Program-made: the position numbers and the translations under genes
Source: Prorocentrum cordatum
Taxonomy: Eukaryota; Sar; Dinophyceae; Prorocentrales; Prorocentraceae
DNA length: 34,559 nt
Direction: 5' to 3'
Assembly (NCBI GenBank): GCA_963575745.1
Contig: CAUYUJ010003394.1
Span: 45,001-79,559 of the forward strand
Notes under the pieces: model-generated
The model's input: the letters and a program-made list of their open reading frames with translations, nothing else
Databases searched by the model: none
Told to the model about the DNA's origin: nothing
Part shown: positions 21,435 through 30,737 of the stretch, piece by piece
Layout of the letters: each line of letters begins with the position of its first letter
Position numbering within the stretch: position 1 is the stretch's first letter

Positions 21435-24400
21435 TCAGGTGAAGCACAGTCACGTCTCCTCCATAGAGCGTCCAGGGACGGAAAAATAAACTGCAATACT
21501 GAGCGTTGTACGTAGAACTTTTGTGCACGCTGGGCATAGGCAAGCCTTCGATGACCACCACGTCCGGCCTCGCTTTCCTGACCAGAACCCATGAGCGGCA
21601 GAAGACACCTGCATCCCTCGGAAACACGAAATACTCGTCGGCCTCGGGTGTCACTGCTATGTAATGCTCTCCAGGCTTGGCGGCGATTTCCCCATCCTTG
21701 TACTGTTTGCTCCTGATTAATTGTTGGCCTTCTTTTGTCCACGCAGTCCGCGGTGCCAGGTTGCGGTTCAAGTAGTGCGTCGGAACCAGTAGTGGTTCGC
21801 ACCTCCACTGCCGCAAGAACTCGTACGCCGACAGCAACTTCCAAGGGTGCTGCACAGGGCGAAATCCGTAGGCGTCGAACTCGTTCACTCTCGATCGGTC
21901 TGTCCTTACGTGAGGTTTGCGAGCCGGCGGCACGTACGTCGTCACGCTGCTGTCCTTCATCTGCGACCCATTCTGGGATGTTTCCAACTTGTTCATCCAC
22001 GCCCGCCCATCAATCGTATGCTCGTGGAAGGTCCGGATGCACTCTGCCTTCAGAAGGTCGCTCTGGTCCAGATTACAGCACAGGCTGCACACTTCCACGG
22101 CGCCTCGGTACGTGCTGTTCATCTCGAGTTCCGTTATCAGTCTCCCGCTGCTTGCTCTGAGCTGCGCCGCTTTCCCTCTGCCCTGTGTCTTCGCCCTCAA
22201 AGTAAACAGCTTGTCTACGCATTTCTTGGTCTCCAAAGTGCCCGCAGGCTGTCGCTTGCCAATGCATCCCCCGAAATATCCATTCGTAACTACCTGCGTG
22301 CGCTGAATTGCTCGAGTGGCTCTCCCCAGACTCTGTTTCTTCATGATGCAGCGTTTCTTCTTGCAACACGTCTCATGCGTTTGCTCGGTGATCGGCAGTC
22401 GGTCATTAGGTTTCACGTCACTGTTGCTCCCTGCAAAAGCGACGCACAGGCCCGGCATGCACCCGTTCAGCCACTCCTCATTGCGCAATCCGAGAGTTTG
22501 CCCCAGCCAAGTTCGGACTCCGCTTGTGCGCAAAGTGAATTTCTTGGCGATGCCCTTGCAAACCAGCAGCGGCGCCGTCATCCACTCGGGAGACACTCTG
22601 TTGGTCCACGGCGCCTCGTGCTTGCACTCTCTCCGGTTCTTCTTGGAGGCGCAGGCGTTGGGCACCCAACGCTTCTCCTGCTTGGTCTTCGAATCCATCA
22701 CCAGTCGATGAATGTGGCGCTGGCACCGACACATGAAATACTGATCATTCACCAAATCCGCAACCTTATTTTCCCATGTGTTCAACGCCGCAGGGGCATC
22801 TGAAGGCCGACCAAGCCAAATAACTCGGGGCCCGAAATCAGAAGCCTCAAACACCTTGTTGAAGAAATCTGGACCTTGTAATATGGAGTCACGCAAATTG
22901 CGCGAAGGAGTCACGATCACCACTGCGCCATTCTGCTTGTTGACGTGCTGCAACGCTGTCTCCACCAGCAAAGCCAGCAGTAGCGACTTCCCAGTACCTG
23001 CAAAAGCCTGGATCACGAGGTGATGATTGTCCGAGGCGTTGATGATTTCCAAGCAACGCTTCTGATCGTTCGACAGCTGAATGCAGCGCCTGCGCAATAC
23101 CGACTCCATGAAAGGAGACGATGGAGACACTCTGTTCTGAAGCACATTCCCAAATGCGACTGACGGGGCAGACCCAGGTTGCATGATGGAAAACGCCGCC
23201 CGCAAAGCGCCGAGACCCAGAGTATTCTCCACAGTAGCGCTGCGGACAAGAGCATCGTGCTGGTATAGTCGATTACCAACCCATGCCAGGAGAACGCCGA
23301 GATACTCTCCCTCTTCAGCCACCTCTGGCTCCAGAGTGATGCGAGTAGCGTAATCTTTCTTCGGCGCAGCCGTCACGACATGAAGCGTTCCGCTCCGATA
23401 GGCGTGGTCCAAAATATCTGGGCTAACGTGCGGGCTAGCAATGCGAATGTCTCGACAGCCTGCGCTAAGCGCATTGTCCTGGATGCCCATCTGGGACAAT
23501 ACGCGCGTACTTACCATCCACAATATGCGATGCTTGTCGGTTGCGAAATCGCCGTCGGAATCGACGCGCCAGCCAGCATCCCTGTCAGCATACGCGTGCA
23601 TGTTGCACACGATGGTAGCACGACCGAGATTGTCGTCATGAATCTTCAGACGCACCACATCTTCGTTGCGAACAGACCCCGCCCGCAATTCGCACAGCAA
23701 CTTGCCCTTCGCAGCATGCAGCAAGGCCGGCACGAGCTCAGACTCGACGTTGAACCTGGTCTTGCGAGCGACGTTGCTGGGCCCCAAGCCACAACAGTCC
23801 ACGGACACGTGCACGGCGAACTTCACCAATCGGGCGCAACTGCACCTCCGAGCCACGATATCTGCGGGCGCAAAAACCGTGTCACCGCAAGATTTCCAGA
23901 AAGTGCTGGGTTGCTCAGCAGGGGGAGGCTCTCTCGTACCTAGCTGTGCGACGAGTTTCTTCATGCACTTCGCCTCGCCGAAGCCATCCTGCCTCGGCCT
24001 CTTGGCAGAGTTAGCCCACTTCTGCGTGAGGCCTTCCTCCGCGATCTCTATGGCTCTCACGGCGTGCAGTTTGATTGCACGAACTAGCTGTGGCGGTAGA
24101 CAATCCGCAATGTCTGCTGGGCGACGACGATATGGCGACGCTCGGTCGTTGCCAAAAGCAACAGGAATGACCACCTCCTCCTCGGCACGTACTGCCACCC
24201 AAAACTTCAACAAGTGTGTCCCAGGCAATGCACTGTGGATGGCGCCAGCCTCGACACGCGGTAACCATGCACCACGAACTGCGAGAATGACACGCGGAGT
24301 CTCTACTGCATCTGGAAAGCGGCAAGCGGCACGACCCTTGAGCAAACAATTCGACCCGTTCCGAGCCGGATGAGCGCAGCTAAATTCCGCATCTTGACTT

Positions 24401-24537
24401 CCCGACGGAACGCCATCAGGGAGCGATGCTCCAAACGCGTTCACCATGAACTCCTCGAAGTCCTTGCCTTCCTCCTGCTCGCTCCAAGGAGCCCCAGTTG
24501 CTAACAAAGTTAGAAGGGCGTACGGGCACCTCTCCAT
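21435..24537 (-). CDS. Helicase gene exon 1: N-terminal region with first P-loop and Helitron-like linker domain
   Basis: The open frame extends upstream to 24630, but the first ATG is at 24537 (MERCPYALLTLL), 75 nt downstream of the relict leader. Visible parts: a cysteine-containing N-terminus; LSNDQKRCLEIINAS (Q-motif-like) followed by a Walker A AFAGTGKS (about 22984-23007), then VVIVTPSRNL, as in UvrD/RecD-class superfamily 1 helicases but without a clear full motif set; WLGQTLGLRNEEWLNGC; a cysteine-rich CCKKKRC segment; VTNGYFGGCIGKRQPAGTL; ETKKCVDKLFTLRAK; LEMNSTYRGAVEV; FDAYGFRPVQHPWKLLSAYEFL; YCSLFFRPWTLYGG. The last blocks resemble the segment that lies between the Rep and helicase parts of Helitron proteins. 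No stop or frameshift is needed inside this exon. Confidence 0.78.
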
Positions 24538-24611
24538 GCCGACGGCAAGAAAGCTGAACGGCAGAAAAGGTTGCTGATAGGCGGAGCTAAGCTCACAACC
24601 ACACCGCAGCG

Positions 24612-24633
24612 CTGTGAGCCAGAAGGGCAACAG
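24612..24633 (-). promoter_or_regulatory. Probable relict spliced-leader sequence at the helicase 5' end
   Basis: On the minus strand the site reads CTGTTGCCCTTCTGGCTCAC followed by AG. Against the dinoflagellate spliced-leader consensus as I remember it (core GCCATTTTGGCT), about 17 of 21 positions agree with one extra base. It lies 75 nt upstream of the ATG at 24537. The better-preserved homologue is at 26984-27005. Confidence 0.5.
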
Positions 24634-24834
24634 CGACTACAATTGCAGAGCAACTGTGGATGTCGGCCACTCATGAGGCCCTTCATGATCCCAAACACAT
24701 CTGCGAACCCTGCGAGGGCCTCACGCAAATGCGACACAATCTCGGCAATTCACCGAACATGGAGACGCATGGGGTCACTGGCAAGGGTACGGGACGGTGG
24801 CGAGATATCCGAAGGACGGAGCCCTCCAGGAACC
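24634..24834. other. Upstream flank of the helicase gene
   Basis: No gene is seen. The sequence past the relict leader has no recognisable promoter element. Confidence 0.35.
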
Positions 24835-25335
24835 CCAACGACCCACACACAAGGAGAGGCCCGAACGACTCACACGACTCACACCAGAACGAAAACCCCC
24901 GAACGACGCACACCAGGAAGATCCCAAATGTTTCTCCTACCACGAAACGCCCGAACGACGAACAGCCAAAGAAAGGCCCGAACGACTCACAGCAGGACGA
25001 AGGGCTCCGACGACGCACACCACGACGAACCCGAAGAACTCACACACAAGGAGGGGCCCGAGCGACTCACGCCAGGACGAGTGGCCCGAAGAACGCACAC
25101 CACGACGAACCCGACCGTCTCACGCGCAAGAAAGCTCCCCAACGAATCACACCAGGACGGGGAGCCCGAACGATTCACACCACAGATGCCCAAGCGACCC
25201 ACGCCTACAAAGGAGCCCGAACGGAGAACACGACGACGAAATGCTCAAACGACTCACATCATGAGCGGTCCGAACGGCGCACGCACGATAAGGGACCGAG
25301 AAACCTCACACGAGGAAGGACGAGTGGCCCGCCAC
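24835..25335. repeat. CGAACGACTCACACC satellite, diverged block
   Basis: The word CCCGAACGACTCACAC and variants (CGAACGACGCACACCA, CGAAGAACTCACACA) recur about every 25-30 bp, mixed with GGACGA and ACGACGAA spacers. It is more diverged than the copies at 13-16 kb. Overlapping open frames rich in R, T, H, P and N on the plus strand are repeat translations. Confidence 0.85.
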
Positions 25336-26289
25336 ACCGTACATCATGGGAGACCACAACAAAACACAAATCTGCAACGCAGAGAGGACTGAACGCTGGC
25401 ATTATCTCGGGAGGCCCTGCACAGCCTGTTTGAGCCAGCAACCTTCGGGGAAACCCTGCTCCTATTCTATATCTTATATGTTGAGAACTATTATGTCCCC
25501 TTCTCCTTTTTTCTTCTCCCTATCTTACTCTGCAACGACAAGGCGGGTGCAGTTCAGCCACCACGGTGCGGAACGCACGACGAGCCTAGTGCCCGCGAAC
25601 GCAGCGTGCAGAACATCGGTAGTTTACTTCCAGGCCTGGCGGGCGCTCCATCGACCGCCCTCGGCAGCGAGACGAACGGTTCCAACTCTGTCGGGTGTTT
25701 CTGTTGTGTTACGATTGGGGATGACTGGACTGTTCTGCGCGTTCGTTGTCCATGTATGCGCGTGCATGCATTGGGCAAGAGGGCGAGAAGATGCATAAAA
25801 AGGCTCGTCGGTGACGCGTCCCCAGAACCTTCCGCGGTGACAACCGCGCTTGCATGTCCTCGGACGGTCAACGCAACAACGAGGCTGACACGACGGCGAG
25901 GCCAAGGGAGCCAGGAATGAAACATCATCCTGAGAGACAGCGGCGAGCTCGCACGGGTCATGGCCGATCTCACCTGCCTCAGCAACCCTGCCGCATCGAG
26001 AAACAAAAAGGAAGGCCGCGAGCGTTCCGCTCGCTCTCCAGAATGAAAGCGCTACCAGGAGTGCTCCACCTGTCGTCGAAATGGCGTCGGCGTCGGAAGC
26101 ATCGCCATTCACGTTCACGTTGTAGTCGTCGTCGTCGTTGTCTCCACTCCACCCAATGCACCCACGCAGAGTGCCAAACAAACCTGCCGAATTGTTGCAC
26201 GAGAGATGCGCCATCGGCACAGCCAAATACACCAACTCCTTCAGCGCAAGCTCGCGCGGGTAAGTACGATGCCGCCGACGAGGAAGGAC
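25336..26289. other. Unassigned spacer
   Basis: The overlapping open frames on both strands (for example 25854-26321 plus, 25624-26235 minus) share no visible domain and are compositionally ordinary. I see no repeat of note and cannot support a gene. Confidence 0.4.
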
Positions 26290-27005
26290 TGCTCATGGCC
26301 CACTGCGCCTGGTGCGAATAGCATACTCATTTCTCGGCGCTGCCGTGCCGACATAGAGCGCTCCGCTCCGATAAGCTGTTTCCAACTAATGGGCTCACGC
26401 GAGGGTGAGCAATGAGAGGGTCTCAAAAACCTGCGCTACGCGCATTGCCCTGGATGCCCATGTTCGACACTTCGGCGTACTCATCATCCCCGCCATGCGA
26501 TGCTTCACAGTTGCAACGTCGCCGACGAAGTCTACGCGCCAACGGGCGTCCTGGTCGGTCAACGGGTTCATGCTGCACACATGGAAATACAAACTCGCCC
26601 CTACCTGAGCGACGAGCTTCCTCATGCAATTGGGTCACCGCTGCCATACTGCATCGGCTTCTTCGTCATGTGAGCGAATTTGACCGCGACAGCCTGCTTC
26701 GTGGACACTAGTGCTCTGACGACGTTCCGGTTGAGGTGCAGAGCTAGCTCAGGCGGCAAACACTCCGCCATGCATGCTGGGCGACGGCAGTACGGCGACG
26801 ATCGAAACTGGCAACAAAAAGGAGCCATGAACACCGACGCCTCGCCCTCTTCGCTCCAAGGAGCCCCTTATGCAAGCCAAAGTAGCAGGGCGCACCAGCA
26901 CCTCTCCATGCCGACAGCAAGGACACCTGGAGAAAGAGGCTTTTGCTCATGGGCGGAGCTACGCTCACAGCCGAACCGCAATGCTGTAAGCCAAAATGGC
27001 AACAG
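26290..27005 (-). pseudogene. Degenerate, internally deleted copy of the helicase 5' region
   Basis: Read on the minus strand, the copy parallels 24633-23335 of the main gene. Shared blocks include the relict leader, the CTCCATGCCGAC start region (26901-26913 against 24529-24541), GCTCCAAGGAGCCCC (about 26852 against 24481), TGCTGGGCGACG (26776 against 24114), GCGACGAG and TCATGCA (26608-26627 against 23945-23968), and GCATTG-CCTGGATGCCCAT (26440-26461 against 23469-23490). Two segments are missing relative to the main copy, roughly 24180-24460 and 23605-23925. Peptide remnants such as RKLVAQVGAS and SPYCRRPACMAECLPPEL match KKLVAQLGT and SPYRRRPADIADCLPPQL. It carries stops and frameshifts and ends before the first P-loop. 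Confidence 0.85.
26984..27005 (-). promoter_or_regulatory. Best-preserved relict spliced-leader sequence
   Basis: On the minus strand the site contains GTTGCCATTTTGGCTTACAG. The 12-base core GCCATTTTGGCT is exact, and about 18 of 21 positions agree with the remembered dinoflagellate leader, with one inserted base near the 3' end. It is 75 nt upstream of the start codon position of the degenerate copy (26909), the same spacing as in the main gene. Confidence 0.6.
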
Positions 27006-28060
27006 CGACGGCAACGCTGGGCCACTCCTGGGCGTTCCTTAGCCTTCGGCAATGCCCCGAACCACGAGGGCGAAAACCTGCGTGACCGCACGACAAGAAA
27101 TCCGAGAAGGAAAAGGAGGAAGAAGACGAAGAGCGGAACGACCAATGTCATTTCTACCAGAGATCACGACTCTTTGCAGGAAGATCCCGAACGTCTCACA
27201 CAGACAGAAAGGCTCGACCGACTCCTACTAGCCCCAGTAGCCCGAACTGCTCACGCCGCGAGAAACCCGATCGACTCACCCTGTGGGAACCTTGGAAGTT
27301 ACCTGGAACTGCACCAAGGACAACCGTGCATAATACTCTACCTGACAATCGGAACACCTGCAACGCCGGAGAACTAGAACCACGGCCCCTGGACACCCGG
27401 AGGCACGATAGACTTCGATCCACTACATGGACTATGACGAGAGACGCCGACAGTCATGTTGAGAGTCTCGAGCTCTTACATACCTGCAGGACCTCTCAGC
27501 ACACTGTACTCCTGCACGACTACGAAGAGCGTTCTACCTGAATCGACTCCGCCCCGTCTTTCCAGAAGGCAAAGCGAACCACTTCAGCCCACACGTTGCG
27601 TAACGCTCCACGCGTCACCCGCACACGAGCGCGGCAAACGACACTTGGGACGACGACTCCTAGACCTCCACATGTGCCTACTCAACATCAGCAAGAAAAC
27701 TGGCGCACCACTCTTACCCTCTGGGGAAGAGGCAGAGGACAACCTTGAACTTCTGTGCATGTCTTTCTGTGCATTCTTGATGTGTTTCGGACCGCCTTTG
27801 ATGTACGCGTGCGTCTGTATTCAATACATGCGTGTATAGGTGGGAAAGGGAATCCATGACCTGATGTCGCAATGACGATGGATCCTGCGGATGCAATCTC
27901 GAAAGTGGCGCGTCTCCGAGACATCTCGCGCTGACCGCCGTGCATGGATGTCACCCAGCGCTAACCGCCACGACGACCTGCTGACACGAACGCGGGGCGG
28001 ATGGAGAAGAATATGACTCACATGAGAGCGAAAAGGGAGATCTCGTAGCGATGCTGGGCT
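27006..28060. other. Spacer with a short diverged satellite patch
   Basis: At about 27185-27290 diverged CCCGAACGTCTCACAC and CCCGAACTGCTCACGCC words mark an old patch of the common satellite. The rest has no supported gene. The small open frames on both strands lack features. Confidence 0.4.
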
Positions 28061-28181
28061 ACGTGCGGCATTTGCGCACACAAGCCACCTCGTGCCAAAA
28101 AACACAGTAGGCGCATGCGTTACGGGTAGGCGGAGCGAAGCTCACAGCCACACTCCAATACTAGAAGCCAGACTGGCAACG
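28061..28181 (-). pseudogene. Third fragment of the helicase 5' untranslated region, with a decayed relict leader
   Basis: The words GTAGGCGGAGC, AAGCTCACAGCCACAC and AGAAGCCAGACTGGCAACGAC align with 24576-24640 and 26950-27010. On the minus strand 28161-28181 reads GTTGCCAGTCTGGCTTC, a weaker version of the leader-like site. Only the untranslated leader region is recognisable; coding sequence is gone. Confidence 0.6.
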
Positions 28182-28234
28182 ACAACAACGCTGGTCGGGA
28201 AAGATCGCTGGTTTCGACGACGACCGCTCTCAGT

Positions 28235-28350
28235 CATTCACTACAACGACTACTACGACTACTACGACGACTCCTACTATTACTACTCCCACTACTACTT
28301 CTACTGCTACTACGAAGTCTACTACAACTACTGCTGCTACTACCCATCGT
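28235..28350. repeat. Short degenerate CTA-rich tract
   Basis: ACTACGACTACTACGACG, CTATTACTACTCCC and CTACTACTTCTACTGC are a decayed CTA array, in the same orientation as the interior blocks at 12.2-15.2 kb. Confidence 0.8.
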
Positions 28351-28380
28351 ACCACTGCTGCTCTTCCACCAACTCCACTC

Positions 28381-28745
28381 ATTGATGTTACTAGGGTTTT
28401 GGGCTCATTTTGTCCTTCTCCGGGGGCAGCTCTCCTTCGCGCTTCTGCGGAGGTCGCAAGAGGCCCCAAGATGGCCCCAAAAGGCCCCCCGGAGGCTCCC
28501 AAGAGGCCTCCAAGAGGCCACCCAGACGCCGCCAAGCGGCCCGAAGAGGCTCCCAAGAGGACCCCAAGAGGTCCCCAAGAGGCCCCACGAGGCCCCAAGA
28601 GGCCCCCAAGAGGCCCCCAAGAGGTCCCCAAGAAGACCACGACGCCCCAAGAGGCCCCCAAGAGGCCCCCAGGGGGCCCCCAAGAGGCCTCCAACAGAGG
28701 CCACACGAGGCTCCAAGAGGCCCCCAAGGGGCCCCACGAGGAGCC
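28381..28745. repeat. Right-hand copy of the long direct repeat: TTTTGGGCTCATTTTG unit plus CCCAAGAGGCCC minisatellite
   Basis: It matches 11460-11770: GTTTTGGGCTCATTTTGTCC, then GGCAGC...CGCGCTTCTG, then GGAGGTCGCAAGA-GGCCCCAAGATGG, followed by the 11-13 bp minisatellite. The two copies have the same orientation and bracket about 17 kb. The long open frame reading into it from 28399 is a repeat translation fused to the real retrotransposon frame downstream. Confidence 0.9.
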
Positions 28746-29145
28746 CGAACGACTCACATCAGGACGAGGAGCCCAAACGACTCACGCCACGAAGAGGCCG
28801 AACGACTCACACCACAAGAAGGGGCCCGAACGACTCACACCAAGACGATGCGCCCGAACGACTCACACCACGAGAAACCCGAAGGACTCACACCACGACG
28901 CGGGCCCCGAACGACTCACACCACGAGGAGCCCAAACGAGTCACACCAGGAGGGGGAGCCCGAACGACTCACACCAGGACGACGGGCCCGAACAACTCAC
29001 ACCACGAGCGCCCGAACGACTCACACCAGGACGAAGAGCCCGAACGACCCACACAACGAAGAGTCCGAACGACTCACACCAGGAAAACGGACCGAACGAC
29101 TCAGACCAGGACGAGAAACCCCAAACGACTCAAACCACGAGGAGC
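28745..29145. repeat. CGAACGACTCACACC satellite, right-hand block
   Basis: The CCCGAACGACTCACACCA word is repeated about every 25-30 bp with GGACGAG, CGAGGAG and AAGAGG spacers, equivalent to 11770-12000 on the left. It ends near 29145 at a pyrimidine-rich run (TTTCTCTCCCCCCTCC). Confidence 0.93.
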
Positions 29146-29328
29146 GCTTTCTCTCCCCCCTCCTTCGCCTCGTCCTTCTCCCGCTCCCCCCACAAAGAGG
29201 AACAGGGAAGATATGCGGGGCCAAGCGGACACACGCCTGAAAAAAAAACACCACTGTCGGCACGATTCGCAAGAGTTGCTGTTGTGAGATGGGCTGGCGG
29301 GGATACGCGAAGCGTAAAGAATTTCGAG
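29146..29328. other. Junction sequence before the retrotransposon C-terminus
   Basis: A pyrimidine-rich run (29148-29195) is followed by about 130 bp of unremarkable sequence ending ATTTCGAG at 29328. A polypyrimidine stretch followed by AG is compatible with a 3' splice acceptor, though the spacing is long. Confidence 0.35.
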
Positions 29329-30030
29329 GGGGTCTCGCCCCTCGCCGACCACGCGTTCTGCATTGCAGCCAAGAGGCGCATGCACCTGCCGCTGCTGCAG
29401 TCCGAGTGCACGTGCCTGAACCGACCAGCAGCGCCCACCCGCGCGATGGCGCAGCACGGCCCGACGCGCGGCCGCACGGTGGACGTTTGGGGCGTTCATG
29501 CGCTCAACTGTCCCAGGGGAGGCGGCCCGACGCGCCGCCACAATGCCATTCGAGACGCCGTGGCGCTCTGGCTGCGCGGGGTGGACCATCATGCCCTGCT
29601 GGGGCAGGTCATCCCAGAGTGGTACACGGAGGAGCAAGGCGCGGCCACATTGGACGTGGTCTACCATCGAGGCATCCATGGTCGAGTTTGCCTCAACATC
29701 AGCTTGGCGGACGAGGTGGCAGTGGCTCAGACGGGGCGGCCGCACCAGGCAGCCCTGCAGCGCAGAGAGAAAGTGAAGCACCGTAGGTACCCATTTTCGG
29801 GCCTGGTGCCCTTTGTTCTAGATGTCAACGGCCGCTGGGGCGCAGAGGCTGAGACGTGGCTGCGCCGTGCCGTAGGGGAATTGCCTGAAGCCGAACGGCC
29901 CGCGGCTCGTGCAGCCCTGCGCTCGGCAGTAGCCAACGCCCTGCAGGGCCAAATTGCGGAGCAGGTCGCTCTGGCGACGGAGGACGCAGCGAGACTGGAT
30001 GCAGGGGCCGCCCCGAGCGTCCAGTCTTGA
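29329..30030 (+). pseudogene. C-terminal part of the non-LTR retrotransposon: cysteine knuckle and probable restriction-like endonuclease
   Basis: The frame reads GVSPLADHAFCIAAKRRMHLPL, then a C-x-C ... H-x4-C knuckle (CTCLNRPAA ... VHALNCPRGG), then TRRHNAIRDAVALWL, then VIPEWYTEE and ATLDVVYHRG. A zinc knuckle followed by RHN and an acidic catalytic core is the layout of the C-terminal restriction-like endonuclease of R2/R4-type non-LTR elements. The exact catalytic set (usually PD...D) is only partly visible as LDVV. It ends with a helical tail and an in-frame G-A-A-P copy of the palindromic motif (30001-30015) just before TGA. The frame is phase-compatible with the RT block ending at 11145. 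The open frame extends upstream to 28399 through repeats, which I exclude. Confidence 0.72.
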
Positions 30031-30737
30031 CTAGCTGTGGCCCCGCCCCACTTGCGTGAAGTACTGACCCTCCTCTCCCCTCTCCCTTTCCCGCAGCCCT
30101 GATTGGTCGTAAAAAATAGCCACATCTGCAGTGTGCAAGGTATCGCTCAGTCTCCTTGTCGCGCGCACAGTGCGCTATTGTAGTGTCATGTTTGGTCTGC
30201 ACGCCATGGTGTGTTGCCTCCCCGCTTTGTGCATGTTGTGGTCTCGGCATGTCACGTCTTTGATGCTCGTTATCTCTGGCATGGGGTGGTCCCGCAGCCC
30301 ATTTGGGATGAGCCTTCATGCAACCAATAGCACCTGTCCAAGGCCGCTGGCTAAAGAGGCGTCAAGAGGCGTTGAAGATCGGGGCCGCCCCGCGGGTCCT
30401 GGGGCCGTCGGCGGCCCGCCGTCCGCTTTGTCGCCCGCCCGCGACGTGGTTTCCTCGCCCCCCCCCCCCCCCCCTTCTCCTGCCCGTCCAGGGTCCCGAA
30501 CGGGGGCCAGGCCGTTTTCCGCCAGCCTAATGAACGGGCCCCACGCACCTGGAACCGTTGGCTTCGGCCCATAGTCTTCCTGTGCCACCTTTGTCCCGCC
30601 CCGGCAGTTGGCCGCCCCATTTTGGTTTGGTGCACAGCCTCTCCCCTCCCCCCCCCCCGTCAGCTGTTTGGCTCGTGAGTACCTGCCTCGCACATTCTCT
30701 CGAGCTGCACCTCCCGCGCCAACCGCCCGACCAAGTG
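30031..30737. other. GC-rich noncoding spacer with a C17 run and one palindromic motif
   Basis: The region holds the 3' flank of the retrotransposon frame and the 5' flank of the next ORF. A run of 17 C residues lies at 30458-30474. A perfect CGGGGCCGCCCCG palindrome lies at 30380-30392. GCCGCCCCATTTTGG at 30611-30625 faintly resembles a spliced leader, about 13 of 21 positions, too weak to call. The open frames here are short or upstream extensions of the next gene. Confidence 0.45.

Larger units (their letters stand above)
17420..24537 (-). pseudogene. Large PIF1-type helicase gene, probably part of a Helitron-like element, with inferred introns and two lesions
   Basis: Three minus-strand coding blocks join in phase. 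Exon 1 is 24537-21435, exon 2 21325-20346, exon 3 19932-17420. Joined, they would give a protein of about 2,200 residues with an N-terminal half carrying its own P-loop, a central PIF1 helicase core and a long C-terminal CxxC zinc-finger array ending LQPMPEWWSKAWGR. Similar multi-domain PIF1 proteins are, to my knowledge, widespread in dinoflagellate genomes and related to Helitron replication proteins. I did not identify a certain HUH nuclease motif, so the Helitron assignment is inference. Exon 3 has an in-frame TGA at 19465-19467 and needs a frame change near 19150-19190, so this copy is likely inactive unless these are sequence errors. Confidence 0.8.

Noticed and set aside
21847-23943. 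Plus-strand open frames opposite the helicase gene (for example 21847-22803 and 23380-23943)
   Set aside because: They are antisense shadows of the minus-strand helicase, which has ordered motifs.
25554-26321. A gene in 25.5-26.3 kb
   Set aside because: Overlapping frames on both strands have similar length and no motif, and there is no homology to neighbouring blocks that I can see.
30611-30632. A relict spliced leader upstream of the 918-codon ORF (CCGCCCCATTTTGG)
   Set aside because: Only the CCATTTTGG core and a few edge bases match, with an internal deletion. In GC-rich sequence this is too weak without a second copy.
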